64,000 nt of DNA from assembly GCF_002688565.1 (NCBI RefSeq), contig NZ_CP024011.1, positions 2,480,001 to 2,544,000 of the forward strand, read 5' to 3'. The position numbers were made by a program, and so were the translations under genes. A model generated the notes under the pieces. That model worked only from the letters and a program-made list of their open reading frames with translations. It made no database searches and was not told where the DNA came from. Below are positions 47,224 through 57,395 of this stretch, piece by piece. Position 1 is the stretch's first letter; every line of letters begins with the position of its first letter. This DNA is from Acinetobacter sp. LoGeW2-3. Lineage in GTDB: Bacteria > Pseudomonadota > Gammaproteobacteria > Pseudomonadales > Moraxellaceae.

Positions 47224-47710
47224 AATATCCCCGGTAAAATTTTGAATAATCAAGATAAATAAATTTATCGCAAGAATGGTTATATAAAAAAACCAACAAT
47301 ACAAGTTGGAATATAATCGAAAATATTTAAAAATTAGCTTATAGCAATATTATAGATTGAATTATAGCGTTATTAAAAATAATTGAAGAATGATTTAAGG
47401 TGATATGGATCTTAGTATTTTTTTAGTATTAACATCATATTATGATGTCTATGTGTAGAAATATTTAGAGGTATTTAAAGTTAATCATTTAAATTAAGAC
47501 TAATATAAAAAAAATATAATTAAAGAATTTAAGTGTTGTATTACTAAACAATATAGGTTTTTGTATATTTAGAATAAAAAGTGATGGGGATATTATGTAG
47601 CTAATTAATGGTGAATTACATCAAATAATACTTTAAAAGTGTGGAATTGATATTATGATTATTAATTAAGCATAATATGGTATTATGCTTAATTATATTA
47701 TTTAGAAAAA
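47224..47710. other. A+T-rich intergenic region
   Basis: About 490 bp between the start of the Roadblock operon and the 3' end of the transglycosylase gene. It is very A+T-rich with no open frame of note. It must hold the Roadblock operon promoter, which I could not fix precisely. Confidence 0.6.
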
Positions 47711-48235
47711 TTAAAAAGAGTTTTTTAAAATATCTTTATGATTCATTACCTGTTGAGCATATTTTTTACCCTGTTTACGCATATTGCGGTTTTTCTCATA
47801 ATTGGTTGGACCAACATTATAGTAACCAAGCGCTTTTTTAATATCACCAGCAGATTGATGATAGTGAGAAAGGATGTAAGCACCACATTGAATATTGGCA
47901 GCTTCATCATAAAGATTATTACCACAAGTAGATTGCCAATAACGTGGAATCACTTGCATGAGTCCAACAGCACCAGCCGGTGAAGTCACTTGGCTACGAT
48001 AGGTCGACTCTTGACGGATAATCGCAGCAACAATCAGCGGATCCAGACTATTTTTTTCTGCATGCTGGATAATCAGCGGTGAAACACGATCTGCAGTAGA
48101 TGCTGGAACAGCATATGCATTTTGTATACCTTGAGATAACTTTGCAGAGCGTTTTTCAAGGGAATTGCCTCCAAAAGAGGTACAGGCGCTGAGTAAAACC
48201 GTACTCAAGCCCAGTAATCCCATTTTAAAAGTCAT
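47711..48235 (-). CDS. Lytic transglycosylase lipoprotein (SLT fold)
   Basis: 174 residues from MTFKMGLLG at 48235; an in-frame TTG at 48286 would add 17 residues. A signal peptide with lipobox LLSAC anchors it to the membrane. The catalytic Glu is in AAIIRQESTYRSQVTSPAGAVGLMQV, followed by AANIQCGAYIL and ALGYYNVGP. It cleaves peptidoglycan between MurNAc and GlcNAc with anhydro-ring formation. It is short, a catalytic domain only. Confidence 0.88.
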   Translation of the reverse strand: MTFKMGLLGLSTVLLSACTSFGGNSLEKRSAKLSQGIQNAYAVPASTADRVSPLIIQHAEKNSLDPLIVAAIIRQESTYRSQVTSPAGAVGLMQVIPRYWQSTCGNNLYDEAANIQCGAYILSHYHQSAGDIKKALGYYNVGPTNYEKNRNMRKQGKKYAQQVMNHKDILKNSF

Positions 48236-48508
48236 CTTATTAAAGAAAGATAAAAAATATTTTTTGACAGAAAATGCGCCCAACAATTTTCAGTTTCCAT
48301 GTGTTTTAAAATCAGTTTGATCTTAGGTAGCTGTATACAAATCGTCAAGAAATTAGATGAAATGTTTACAAAGCAAGGATAGAGGTGACTGAATCATGGA
48401 GCGTTTATGAAGGAATTGACTAAATAATATTTGATCAGGAAAGCCCTAACTGGAATCATATTTTTCTTGTTATATAGAACTTTCCTAAGCGTCATTATTT
48501 GGCTTGTT

Positions 48509-48997
48509 TCAAACTAAAGTTTTTAGCATCCAGATTTCACAGGCTTCACTATGACCCGTATTGCCTTCAGGATGAGCTAGATGTTCAAAGCCTAGTTTTT
48601 CATATAATTTGACCGCTTGCCAAAGTGATTTTGTCGTTTCCAAATAAATCTTATTAAAGTTCTGCTGTTGAGCGAAATTAAAAGCCAGATTTAAAATCTG
48701 TTTGGCAAAACCATGTTGACGAATTGCTGGCAGGAAATACATCTTCTGGATTTCTAGAATGCTGTCATCACCTTGTAGAAGCGCAATACCACCACCACCA
48801 TAGACTTGATCTTGTTCATCAACAATCACCCAGTAAGCAGCATTTGGTTGTTGATAGACTTGATACAGGGTATCCAGAATAGAATCTCCAACTGCAAAAC
48901 CAGAGTCAGCAGCGAGACCAAACTCCACAGAAACTTCACGAATAATTTTTGCAATTTGAGGATTATCTTGCGGCTGGATCAGGCGAATAGAATACAT
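48509..48997 (-). CDS. GNAT-family N-acetyltransferase
   Basis: 162 residues. The acetyl-CoA site is FLPAIRQHGFAKQILNLAF (R-x-x-G-x-A variant), preceded by the beta-bulge strand DSILEIQKMYFLPA and followed by KIYLETTKSLWQAVKLYEKLGFEHL. The substrate is unknown. Neighbours give no clue. Confidence 0.85.
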   Translation of the reverse strand: MYSIRLIQPQDNPQIAKIIREVSVEFGLAADSGFAVGDSILDTLYQVYQQPNAAYWVIVDEQDQVYGGGGIALLQGDDSILEIQKMYFLPAIRQHGFAKQILNLAFNFAQQQNFNKIYLETTKSLWQAVKLYEKLGFEHLAHPEGNTGHSEACEIWMLKTLV

Positions 48998-49107
48998 AAG
49001 TCATGACAATAAAAAAGATGGAAATTTTATAGTCCGAAAACTGTAAAAAATCCATCTTTTTAGCTTATAAATCCTTCAAGAAACTCTCAATTTTAGGATT
49101 TTGAGTT

Positions 49108-50307
49108 TCACTTCAGCTCACTGGATGATTTACCTAGTTCACGACGAGCAATAATCAGCTGCTGGATTTGCTGTGTACCTTCAAAAATATCCAGAATCTT
49201 AGAATCACGCGCCCATTTTTCCAGTAATTCTGTTTCGTTATAACCTACAGAGGAAGCCAGTTCGACACATTTCAGTGTAATTTCATTGGCCATACGCCCG
49301 GCTTTGGCTTTAGCAATCGAAGCTTCACGTGAGTTTGGCTTACGGTTATCTGCCATCCATGCAGCTTTTAGCATTAATAGACGTGCTGCTTCCCATTCTG
49401 CTTCCATACGATAAATTTGCGCAGCAATATTGGAAGTTTGTAGATAAGGCGTGCCGTAGTCTTGATCGAGATGATCTTTAAAGATTTCCTTGATATGTTC
49501 TAGAGATGCTTTAGAGCAACCAATCGCCATTGCCGCAACCAGTGGACGCGTATTATCAAAGGTTTCCATTACGCCAGCAAAACCTTTAGCGACATCAATC
49601 TCGGCATTACCTAATAGATTAGACGCAGGCACACGACAGTCGACAAAACTGATTGCAGCAGTATCAGAAGCTTTGATGCCAAGTTTGTGTTCCAGGCGCT
49701 CGACTTTCATGCCTGGTGTACCTTTAAATACGACAAAGGATTTAATTGCTGCACGGCCCAGACTTTTATCTAAAGTTGCCCATACCACCACAGAGTCTGC
49801 ACGTTCACCTGAGGTGACAAAGATTTTTTCGCCATTCAGGATATAATCATTACCATCTTTGGTGGCAGTGGTACGGATCGCAGCGGAGTCTGAACCACAA
49901 CCCGGTTCAGTAATTGCCATGGCCGCCCAAGTGCCTTCAAAACGAGTTAACTGTTCATCATTTGCCACTGCTGCAATCGCTGAGTTACCCAGACCTTGAC
50001 GTGGCATGGACAGGAGCAGACCTGTATCACCATAACACATCTCGATAATACTCAGTGCAGTCGACATGTTGACGCCATTTTTATTCGAGGTATCGGTATC
50101 ACCACGCTTATTTACTGCAGCACCGGCATTCATACCTTCACTACCTGCATTCATGCCATCTACGACAGAAGCCAGCATATCCAGCTCTTTCGGATAGGCA
50201 TGTTCAGCCTTATCATATTTACGGGAAATAGGGCGTAGGACATTTAAAGCTACTTCATGGGCCTGATCGATCAGTAATTTAAATTTTTTTGGATTTTGCA
50301 GATTCAT
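49108..50307 (-). CDS. Acyl-CoA dehydrogenase, with catalytic motif
   Basis: 399 residues. The FAD/substrate block is AMAITEPGCGSDSAAIRTTA, the middle domain has GEKIFVTSGERADSVVVWA, and the C-terminal helix bundle ends with ILDIFEGTQQIQQLIIARRELG, where the Glu of EGT is the usual base. Residues ~35-75 have Met/Asn/Gly-rich repeats (GMNAGSEGMNAGA). It lies 28 bp behind a second acyl-CoA dehydrogenase gene and is probably co-transcribed. Chain-length preference unknown. Confidence 0.92.
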   Translation of the reverse strand: MNLQNPKKFKLLIDQAHEVALNVLRPISRKYDKAEHAYPKELDMLASVVDGMNAGSEGMNAGAAVNKRGDTDTSNKNGVNMSTALSIIEMCYGDTGLLLSMPRQGLGNSAIAAVANDEQLTRFEGTWAAMAITEPGCGSDSAAIRTTATKDGNDYILNGEKIFVTSGERADSVVVWATLDKSLGRAAIKSFVVFKGTPGMKVERLEHKLGIKASDTAAISFVDCRVPASNLLGNAEIDVAKGFAGVMETFDNTRPLVAAMAIGCSKASLEHIKEIFKDHLDQDYGTPYLQTSNIAAQIYRMEAEWEAARLLMLKAAWMADNRKPNSREASIAKAKAGRMANEITLKCVELASSVGYNETELLEKWARDSKILDIFEGTQQIQQLIIARRELGKSSSELK

Positions 50308-50335
50308 TATAATTATTCCATATGAACGTCAATGA

Positions 50336-51631
50336 TCAGGCATGTAGCCCACTTTGAAGGACAGCAGTCGCACGCAGGTCGCGGTACCAGCGCTCTACCG
50401 GATGTTCACGCGTATAGCCATGTCCACCTAAGATTTGCACGCCATCTGTTCCAATCTTCATTGACTTTTCTGCACATAAAATACGGGCTAAATAAGCCTC
50501 TCGATGGAAAGGTTTGCCTGCTTCTGCAAGACTGGCTGCATTGAGTATCAGCATACGCATAGCATCTGTTTCAATCGCCATATCGGCAATCATGAAAGCC
50601 ACGCCTTGACGGTGTGAAATCGGTTCACCAAAAGCGGTACGTTCATTGGCATATTGAATACAGTATTTCTTAACTGCCTCGCAGGTACCAACCGCCATGG
50701 CACACCACATCAGGTTACCCAAATCGATAAATGCGCTGTAATCAAAGTCTTCATCACCGAGGCGTTGTGCTGGCGTATTGTCGAAATGCAGTGTGGCTGT
50801 TTCATTCGCTTTAAGCCCCATCGCAGGTGACTTCTGAATGCTGATGCTTGAGTCACGTTGCACCACAAAGATATCCGGTTGACCATTGAGCATCGCACTG
50901 ACCAGATAGAGATCTGCGGTCGCTGCGAGTAAAACCAATGTTTTTTCCCCTTGAATCAGATAATGGTCTGCATGCGGTGTTGCTTGGGTTTTTAAGGTGA
51001 ATGGATTGAAAGCCGGTGTATTTTCCTGAGTTGCAAATGTGGCTCGAATATCAGCATCATTCGCGAAAGTTGGGAGATAATCCGATTGAACCTGTTCTGA
51101 ACCCCATTGGGTCAGGGCATTAATCACACTAAATGTTGAAAGCAAGCCCGCAGTCAGGCTGAAATCACCTTTGGCCAAATGCTCTGCAATCAGTACATTG
51201 CTCACAATATTCTTTTCAGTCGCGACACCACCTAGGGATTCAGGTAAAGCATAGAAGTTAAGACCTAAATCGGTACTATGCTGCCACAGAATTTCTGGAA
51301 AGGTCTCGGTGTAATCTGCATCATGTGCAAGAGGATAAAGTACTTCAGTCGAGAACTGTTCCATCGCATCTACAGTCATCTGTTGTTCTTCGGTCAGACT
51401 GAGATCAAATAAAGATTTATTCTGGCTTGGCAAACGCTGTTTTTTGATTTTTTTTCCAGATTTCAGCAACTTTTGCGTCTGGCTCAAGGTTTTGAAACCT
51501 GCCTTTGAGCTTTGGTAGAGAGATTTTTCAACAAATTTGCGTAGCTTAAACTGATCCAGCAGCTCACTGCCTGCAATCTTAGTCAGTATGGATAAGCCAA
51601 CTCCTTGGGCCTTATTCACCATATTGCTCAT
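50336..51631 (-). CDS. Acyl-CoA dehydrogenase-like protein without the EGT motif
   Basis: 431 residues from the ATG at 51629-51631, 8 bp after AGGA; a further upstream start is unlikely. An N-terminal ~80-residue basic helical extension (LLKSGKKIKKQRLPSQNKS) precedes the dehydrogenase fold. The C-terminal part has GTDGVQILGGHGYTREHPVE but stops at RDLRATAVLQSGLHA, before the EGT catalytic segment. No frameshift is seen that would restore it. It may use another base or be a partner of the adjacent enzyme. Confidence 0.88.
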   Translation of the reverse strand: MSNMVNKAQGVGLSILTKIAGSELLDQFKLRKFVEKSLYQSSKAGFKTLSQTQKLLKSGKKIKKQRLPSQNKSLFDLSLTEEQQMTVDAMEQFSTEVLYPLAHDADYTETFPEILWQHSTDLGLNFYALPESLGGVATEKNIVSNVLIAEHLAKGDFSLTAGLLSTFSVINALTQWGSEQVQSDYLPTFANDADIRATFATQENTPAFNPFTLKTQATPHADHYLIQGEKTLVLLAATADLYLVSAMLNGQPDIFVVQRDSSISIQKSPAMGLKANETATLHFDNTPAQRLGDEDFDYSAFIDLGNLMWCAMAVGTCEAVKKYCIQYANERTAFGEPISHRQGVAFMIADMAIETDAMRMLILNAASLAEAGKPFHREAYLARILCAEKSMKIGTDGVQILGGHGYTREHPVERWYRDLRATAVLQSGLHA

Positions 51632-51815
51632 TATCATTATCCTGTTGTAAATGTTTTTAGGTATTTTCAGGATTATGCTGACAGGTTGTTGATTAAAAAA
51701 CCATGTCAGGAATGACATGAATGGTGGATAATAATTAAGCGGATTTATTTTATTAAAATTGATATCAAGCTAATGAAATAATTCATAAAAAACTATAATT
51801 AGAAAATATTAAAGT

Positions 51816-51858
51816 ACAAAAAGTTGACCCGAATGACAGAATCATTCGGGTCAACTTA
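51816..51858 (-). terminator. Terminator of the AarF/UbiB-like gene
   Basis: A perfect 16-bp stem AAGTTGACCCGAATGA/TCATTCGGGTCAACTT with a 5-nt loop. The minus-strand transcript runs into T5. Confidence 0.88.
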
Positions 51859-51877
51859 TAACATCAAGTGAAAAGAT

Positions 51878-53251
51878 TTATAGATGTTTTTTGATCATGG
51901 CGCGGACATTGGTTTTGGCATCAATCACGGTCATAAAGGTATAGGCACCAATAAATTTACGGCTGATAAACATAAACTCTTTCGGTGGTACGCTGAAATA
52001 ACGTGATGCCATCGACTTAGAGGCTTGCTGCATGACACGGCTATGCAACTGACTCTTTTTCCAGTCATAACGATCTTGTGAATCCATTACGCCAGCAGGT
52101 AAGTCTTTATTGTTCATTGGCGAGCTAAATGCTTCAGTTGCTAATAAGAAAACTTTGGCCATATCCGGTTTGATGCTTTGCGGAATTGAGTCAAAGAATT
52201 CATAGCCGGTCATCGCTTTGACCATCATGTCTGAATCATGGTGATAACCTGCTTCAATCAGATTGCGTGCCACACTGAGCAGATGCTGGTCAAACTGACG
52301 AATCGCACCGAAGTCGAGCAGGACAATTTTATCCTGTGCATCATCACCATTACCTAGACGTACCAGATAATTCCCGAAGTTAGGGTCGGTTTGCATTTCG
52401 CCCCATTCAAAAATCTCGCGTACTGCGATTTCTAAAGAAGCTTCGCCAAGTTTGTTACGACGTTCCTGCGGCAGCGATAGCATCACCGGACTATTGATGG
52501 GTACGCCATGTTCGTAAGTCATGCACAGCACGCGATCGGTCGAATAATTTTCGATAATGGTCGGTACAATATAGCGTGGATCATTCTGCAGACGTTGGCA
52601 GAAACGGCGGGTAGTAGCCGCTTCAATCTTATAATCCACTTCACGATGCATCATTTCGCGGACTTCATCAAACCACTGATCGAACTCGCGAGTTTGGGGA
52701 ACCATGCGGGTCAGCTTGAGCATATTCTTAAACAGGCTCATATCCGAATCAATGGCTTCTGCCACACCTGGATACTGAATTTTCAGAACCAGTTCTAGTC
52801 CATCAGACTTGCGTTTGGCACGATGTACCTGAGCCAGTGAAGCAGTACCTAAAGGTTCATGATCAATAATCAGATCATCAAGCTTTGAACCGAGCTGAGC
52901 TTGCAGTTGAGCTTTAATTGCAGGCCAAGCAAGGGCTACAGTCTGGTTGTTTAGGGTATTGAGTGCCTGGGTAATTTCTTCAGGCAGGAAGTGTTCGCCA
53001 TAGAGCGCCATCATCTGGCCAATCTTAACGATTGAACCTTTCAGCTTGCCGATTTCAGCAACCAGATAATCAGCCTGTTCTTTCATGGCTTTTTTGCGTT
53101 TTTTCTCTTTATCTTCTTCGCTTGAGAACATCGAAGTCGCATTCGATGCTGCCCAGCGGGTGCCTGCAAGTAGGGATGCCTTGGCGATCGATAAGCGTCG
53201 ATCCATGGATGAAGTTTTCAGTTGTTTGAGCTTATCGTTCTGATCTGACAT
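51878..53251 (-). CDS. AarF/ABC1/UbiB-family kinase-like protein
   Basis: 457 residues from the ATG at 53249-53251; an ATG 14 codons upstream is possible. The family signature KGSIVKIGQMMALYG (KxGQ) precedes the ATP-binding core: the Ala-rich loop LGTASLAQVHRA, VLKIQYPGV with the Lys, NFGNYLVRLG and IVLLDFGAIR (DFG). Members act in ubiquinone synthesis or lipid handling. No C-terminal membrane helices are seen, so it is not classical UbiB. The genome probably has a separate ubiB. Confidence 0.9.
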   Translation of the reverse strand: MSDQNDKLKQLKTSSMDRRLSIAKASLLAGTRWAASNATSMFSSEEDKEKKRKKAMKEQADYLVAEIGKLKGSIVKIGQMMALYGEHFLPEEITQALNTLNNQTVALAWPAIKAQLQAQLGSKLDDLIIDHEPLGTASLAQVHRAKRKSDGLELVLKIQYPGVAEAIDSDMSLFKNMLKLTRMVPQTREFDQWFDEVREMMHREVDYKIEAATTRRFCQRLQNDPRYIVPTIIENYSTDRVLCMTYEHGVPINSPVMLSLPQERRNKLGEASLEIAVREIFEWGEMQTDPNFGNYLVRLGNGDDAQDKIVLLDFGAIRQFDQHLLSVARNLIEAGYHHDSDMMVKAMTGYEFFDSIPQSIKPDMAKVFLLATEAFSSPMNNKDLPAGVMDSQDRYDWKKSQLHSRVMQQASKSMASRYFSVPPKEFMFISRKFIGAYTFMTVIDAKTNVRAMIKKHL

Positions 53252-53400
53252 GTAGAATAAATCCTTTCCCAGCATATAGCAGAAGTAAATCATTGTAGCG
53301 GATATTAACCTGTCTTCACGTATTAAAAAAGTTTTAACAGATTGAATTTACGCTGAACAATGATCAGGTTGAATGACCTGTATTTATATTAGCCAAGGCA

Positions 53401-53772
53401 TTATGGCATCTGAAATTGAATTTTTAATTCAGTTCTTTGTTGTAACTGTTGGATATTTGTTTGAATGTGCTGTTGAATCAATGTAATCACGGATTTATGT
53501 TGAAAGCCTAGGGCATAACCTTTAACGATCACGATACTTGGCAGGCTAAAAAACAGATAACGAGCATCATCCAGGGTTGCTTGTTGAAAAACACCTTGCT
53601 GAATCAGGAGGGTTTGTAAAAATGCTTTTTCTTGCTGCACGTTATGAGACTGTACATCATTCCAATAATTCTGGCGCATAGCCATCAGGTTGTTATGCTT
53701 GTAGCTCATAACATTCAACTCGTTTACTTGTTTATGTTCACTATATAATGGAGGCAATTGTAAGAGTTTCAA
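53401..53772 (-). CDS. Hypothetical protein
   Basis: 123 residues, or 102 from the ATG at 53709 (MSYKHNN), which looks more likely. Gln-rich and helical (LIQQHIQTNIQQLQQRTE). The middle SLPSIVIVKGYALGFQ may be a strand. No family is recognised. It is divergent from the LprI-like gene, across about 140 bp. Confidence 0.5.
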   Translation of the reverse strand: MKLLQLPPLYSEHKQVNELNVMSYKHNNLMAMRQNYWNDVQSHNVQQEKAFLQTLLIQQGVFQQATLDDARYLFFSLPSIVIVKGYALGFQHKSVITLIQQHIQTNIQQLQQRTELKIQFQMP

Positions 53773-53908
53773 TTGCGCATGTACGTAAAATTGGTACTTA
53801 TAAAGGAATAGGAATTTTCACTGGACTCAGGTAGTATCAGAACATAATTTACAACAAAAATGATGATTGCGATTGTGAGCATCATGCCAATTTGGCAAAG
53901 GGGAATGT

Positions 53909-54292
53909 ATGCGTTTTGCATGGTTATTAACTGCCGTTCTGGTAGGTACAGCTTTAAATACACAGGCAGCTCAGGATTATTCCAAGGAATATTCACAATG
54001 TATGAAGTTCACTTATGGTGATCGTGCCAAGACTGAAAAGTGTGTCGCCAAGGAATTAAAAGGTCAGACTAAAATCCTGAAAAAAAGCTATAAAAATTAT
54101 CTTAAATTAAACGCAAATAATGCTGCTGTGGTGAAAAATCAGCATGTGTTGTTTGAATCCAGATTGAATAAACAATGTGGTCGGATCCGCGCTGGAAACT
54201 ATACCAAAATCCAGCAAGGTCAATGTGCACTAGCGATGGTGATTGAGCAGAGCAATTATTACCAATCTCGCTCATTTGTCGCTAAACGCTAA
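53909..54292 (+). CDS. LprI-like periplasmic protein
   Basis: 127 residues with a signal peptide (RFAWLLTAVLVGTALNTQA). The mature part has Cys in YSQCMKF and EKCVAKEL, a long helix (LKKSYKNYLKLNANNAAVVKNQ), then NKQCGRIRAG and GQCALAMVIEQSNYY. This arrangement resembles DUF1311/LprI lysozyme-inhibitor proteins. The role is inferred from the family only. Confidence 0.6.
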   Translation: MRFAWLLTAVLVGTALNTQAAQDYSKEYSQCMKFTYGDRAKTEKCVAKELKGQTKILKKSYKNYLKLNANNAAVVKNQHVLFESRLNKQCGRIRAGNYTKIQQGQCALAMVIEQSNYYQSRSFVAKR

Positions 54293-54626
54293 TCATCTCA
54301 TCGAGATTTAAAAGCATAACTGGCTAGTCGGCTGGTTATGCTTTTTTATTAGAAGGCAGGAAAAATCTCTGTATTAGCTCGGCAATATTTTCATTAATTT
54401 ATTCATGACAGAATCAGGTTATGTCTCATAATTTAAGGTATTCAAATTCTGGTTTAAGAGACCTATTACTGATCATTCTCATCATCAAAAACTTAGGTTT
54501 CTAGAATCAGATTGAGCAAGTGCTAAGTCGTGCTGTTTTCGTATTTTTCATGGTTTTAGCATTATAAAAGCAGGCGAAACAAGGTATCATAAGGCGTTTT
54601 AAAATATGACTCTGGAGACGCCTTAA
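54293..54626. other. Intergenic region before prmB
   Basis: 334 bp without a gene. A terminator-like hairpin AAAGCATAAC/GTTATGCTTT with a T-run lies at 54311-54346. The prmB promoter must be in the right part. A short open tail on the minus strand was considered and rejected. Confidence 0.6.
54311..54346 (+). terminator. Terminator of the LprI-like gene
   Basis: AAAGCATAAC (54311-54320) pairs with GTTATGCTTT (54334-54343), followed by T-rich DNA. Confidence 0.75.
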
Positions 54627-55637
54627 GTGGATCGACCGACTATTAGCCCTGAACATTTGCAGGAAGCTGCTGAAAATTTAACAACCATTCGTGATTTTAT
54701 TCGCTTTGGTGTTACAGCATTACGTCAATACGATGCGCACTTGGGCCAAGGCACAGAAGATTATTTTGCTGAAAGTTCAGCACTGGTTTTACAAACACTT
54801 TCTCTGGACTGGAATGCTGATCCAGAAATTCTGGATTCAAAACTGCTTCCAAGCGAAAAAGAAGAGTATTTGAATCTGTTAGGTCGTCGTATCAATGAAA
54901 GAATGCCGACGTCTTATCTATTAAATCTGGCTTATTTCTTCGGCAAGCCATTCTATGTGGATGAGCGTGTGCTGATTCCACGTTCTCCAATCGTTGAACT
55001 GATTGAAAACCGCTTTGCTCCTTATTGCCTGACTGAAAATGGTGAAATGGGCGCAGCAGTAAATAACCTGCCAGAAAACCCGAATCCAAAAACTCCACAA
55101 CGTATTTTAGATATGTGTACTGGTTCAGGTTGTATCGCGATTGCATTGGCATATGCTTTCCCTGATTCTGAAGTGGATGCAACTGATTTGTCTAAAGATG
55201 CTTTGGAAGTAGCGCAGATCAACTGTGAACATCACAACAAGCAATATCAAATTGCTTTGCTTGAATCTGACCTGTTCGCAAAAATCCCTGCTGAAAATCA
55301 GTATGACTTGATTGTGTCTAATCCGCCGTATGTAGATGCTGAAGACATGGCAGACCTTCCAGATGAATTCCACCATGAACCTGAAATGGCATTGGCTGCA
55401 GGTCAGGATGGTCTGGACTTAGTACGTAAAATGCTGGCTCAAGCAGCAGATTACCTGACTGAAGATGGTCTGATCGTGATTGAAGTCGGTAACTCTGAAT
55501 GGGCAATGAAGCAAAACTTCAATACTGTTGATTTCTACTGGTTGCAATTCCAACGTGGTGGTTCAGGTATCTTTGCATTGACTGCAGCACAATGCCGTCA
55601 ATACCGTGATTTATTCATTCAATCTGTTAATTCATAA
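54627..55637 (+). CDS. prmB: 50S ribosomal protein L3 glutamine methyltransferase
   Basis: 336 residues from a GTG start at 54627, with GGAG 10 bp upstream. It methylates a Gln in ribosomal protein L3. Family motifs are the N-terminal helical domain (TIRDFIRFGVTALRQYDAHLGQGTEDY), VLIPRSPIVEL, the SAM site DMCTGSGCIAIALA and the NPPY motif in VSNPPYVDAEDMADLP. aroC follows 12 bp later, the usual prmB-aroC pair. Confidence 0.93.
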   Translation: MDRPTISPEHLQEAAENLTTIRDFIRFGVTALRQYDAHLGQGTEDYFAESSALVLQTLSLDWNADPEILDSKLLPSEKEEYLNLLGRRINERMPTSYLLNLAYFFGKPFYVDERVLIPRSPIVELIENRFAPYCLTENGEMGAAVNNLPENPNPKTPQRILDMCTGSGCIAIALAYAFPDSEVDATDLSKDALEVAQINCEHHNKQYQIALLESDLFAKIPAENQYDLIVSNPPYVDAEDMADLPDEFHHEPEMALAAGQDGLDLVRKMLAQAADYLTEDGLIVIEVGNSEWAMKQNFNTVDFYWLQFQRGGSGIFALTAAQCRQYRDLFIQSVNS

Positions 55638-55649
55638 GGAGTCGTTGGC

Positions 55650-56744
55650 ATGGCAGGTAATAGTATAGGGCAACTCTTCCGTGTAACGACTTGTGGTGAA
55701 TCTCATGGTGTTGGCCTGATGGCCATTGTTGATGGGGTTCCACCAGGAATTGAACTGTCTGAAGCTGATTTGCAAAAGGATCTAGACCGCCGTAAGCCGG
55801 GTACATCGAAATTTGCAACGCAGCGTAAAGAGCCAGATGAAGTTGAAATTATTTCAGGTGTGTTTGAGGGTAAAACTACCGGTACTTCAATCGGTCTTTT
55901 AATCCGTAATACGGATCAGAAATCGAAAGATTATGGCAATATCGCGCAAACCTTCCGTCCGGGACATGCAGACTATACCTATACCCAAAAGTATGGTTTC
56001 CGTGACTACCGTGGCGGTGGCCGTTCAAGTGCGCGTGAAACTGCGATGCGTGTGGCAGCGGGTGCGATTGCCAAGAAATTCCTGTTTGAAAAATTTGGGA
56101 TAGAAATCCGTGGTCATGTCACACAAATCGGTACTGAAAAAGCAGAAAAACTGGACTGGAACGAAGTTCCAAACAACCCGTTCTTCTGTGGTGATGTTGA
56201 TGCGGTGCCGCGCTTTGAAGCGCTAGTAACATCGCTTCGTGAACAAGGCACAAGCTGTGGTGCACGCCTTGAAATTATTGCCTCTAAAGTCCCAGTGGGT
56301 TGGGGTGAGCCAGTATTCGATCGTTTAGATGCTGATATTGCACATGCCATGATGTCAATCAATGCCGTGAAAGGCGTGGAAATTGGTGATGGTTTTGGTG
56401 TCGCTGAGCAGTTCGGTCATGAAACCCGTGATGAACTCACAACAGATGGCTTCCTGGCAAACCATGCAGGCGGTATCTTGGGTGGTATTTCTAGCGGTCA
56501 GGACATTCGTGTTTCGATTGCACTAAAACCAACCGCTTCTATCACGACTCCAGGTAAAACCATTACCATTAACCGTGAAGATACTGACGTTCTAACTAAA
56601 GGCCGTCATGATCCTTGCGTAGGTGTGCGTGCGACACCGATTGCTGAAGCGATGCTAGCAATTGTGTTGATGGATCATTTCATGCGTCATCGTGCGCAAA
56701 ATGCTGATGTGGTTGCGCCGTTTACACCGATTGAACCAAAATAA
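55650..56744 (+). CDS. aroC: Chorismate synthase
   Basis: 364 residues (E. coli 361). It forms chorismate from EPSP with reduced FMN. Signatures are [14 protein letters not shown] near the start, [20 protein letters not shown] in the middle, and the C-terminal [19 protein letters not shown]. It starts 12 bp after prmB with AAGGAG upstream. A strong terminator follows. Confidence 0.97.
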   Translation: MAGNSIGQLFRVTTCGESHGVGLMAIVDGVPPGIELSEADLQKDLDRRKPGTSKFATQRKEPDEVEIISGVFEGKTTGTSIGLLIRNTDQKSKDYGNIAQTFRPGHADYTYTQKYGFRDYRGGGRSSARETAMRVAAGAIAKKFLFEKFGIEIRGHVTQIGTEKAEKLDWNEVPNNPFFCGDVDAVPRFEALVTSLREQGTSCGARLEIIASKVPVGWGEPVFDRLDADIAHAMMSINAVKGVEIGDGFGVAEQFGHETRDELTTDGFLANHAGGILGGISSGQDIRVSIALKPTASITTPGKTITINREDTDVLTKGRHDPCVGVRATPIAEAMLAIVLMDHFMRHRAQNADVVAPFTPIEPK

Positions 56745-56773
56745 TTTGCTTTGTATTTGAAGTGAATACGATT

Positions 56774-56802
56774 AAAGTCAGACTTCGGTCTGGCTTTTTT
56801 AT
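56774..56802 (+). terminator. Terminator after aroC
   Basis: AAAGTCAGAC/GTCTGGCTTT with a TTCG loop and T6 after it; one G-T pair. Confidence 0.85.
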
Positions 56803-56811
56803 ATCTATACA

Positions 56812-57315
56812 ATGAAAAATAATAATATTCGTTTGGCGACATTACAAGAAATTGAAGCCCTAGTTGCACTCATCAATAATGCATATCGCTCCAATCTTGG
56901 TTGGACCCATGAACATAGCATTGTTTCAGGTGATCGAATTAATGAGGCTCAGTTAAGCGAACTTTTAATACAACCTGATTATGAGCTTTATGTCTTAGAA
57001 AAACATGGTCAAGTTATTGGGTTGACTGAATTAGTGGATGCGATCGAAATTGGCAGTTTTGCTATAGATCCTGAACGGCAAAATTCAGGTTATGGTCGAG
57101 TGTTATTAGATTTTGCTGAGGCTTATACAAAGCAGAAGCCACCTTTTAAAACTTTAAGAATGTCGGTGCTAAATGTTCGAACTGAATTAATTGCTTATTA
57201 TGAGCGCCGTGGCTATAGCAAAACAGGAGAAATAAAGGATTATCCCTTAGATGCAAATGTAGGATGGCCTTTGCTTGATTTAAATTTAGTGGTTTTAGAA
57301 AAGTGCTTAGATTAG
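56812..57315 (+). CDS. GNAT-family N-acetyltransferase
   Basis: 167 residues. The core is AIEIGSFAIDPERQNSGYGRVLLDFAEAY (acetyl-CoA loop Q/R-x-x-G-x-G), then LRMSVLNVRTELIAYYERRGYSKTGE. The pattern is that of small-molecule or amino-acid acetylating enzymes. No nearby gene hints at the substrate. There is little room for a strong ribosome binding site, and the start lies just behind the aroC terminator. Confidence 0.85.
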   Translation: MKNNNIRLATLQEIEALVALINNAYRSNLGWTHEHSIVSGDRINEAQLSELLIQPDYELYVLEKHGQVIGLTELVDAIEIGSFAIDPERQNSGYGRVLLDFAEAYTKQKPPFKTLRMSVLNVRTELIAYYERRGYSKTGEIKDYPLDANVGWPLLDLNLVVLEKCLD

Positions 57316-57395
57316 GAGTATCTTTTAGTAGATAAGTTTAGATTGTTTCTCTAATTTTTTGGGGTTTCTTGAAGTATTTGAATAAGCACTAAAAA

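Noticed and set aside
53769-53996. Minus-strand frame of 75 codons with a hydrophobic stretch
   Set aside because: It overlaps the signal-peptide region of the LprI-like gene on the other strand; the hydrophobic part is the complement of that region and there is no good ribosome binding site.
54336-54395. Short open minus-strand tail ending in the hairpin after the LprI-like gene
   Set aside because: Only about 18 codons before a stop; too short to call a gene remnant.
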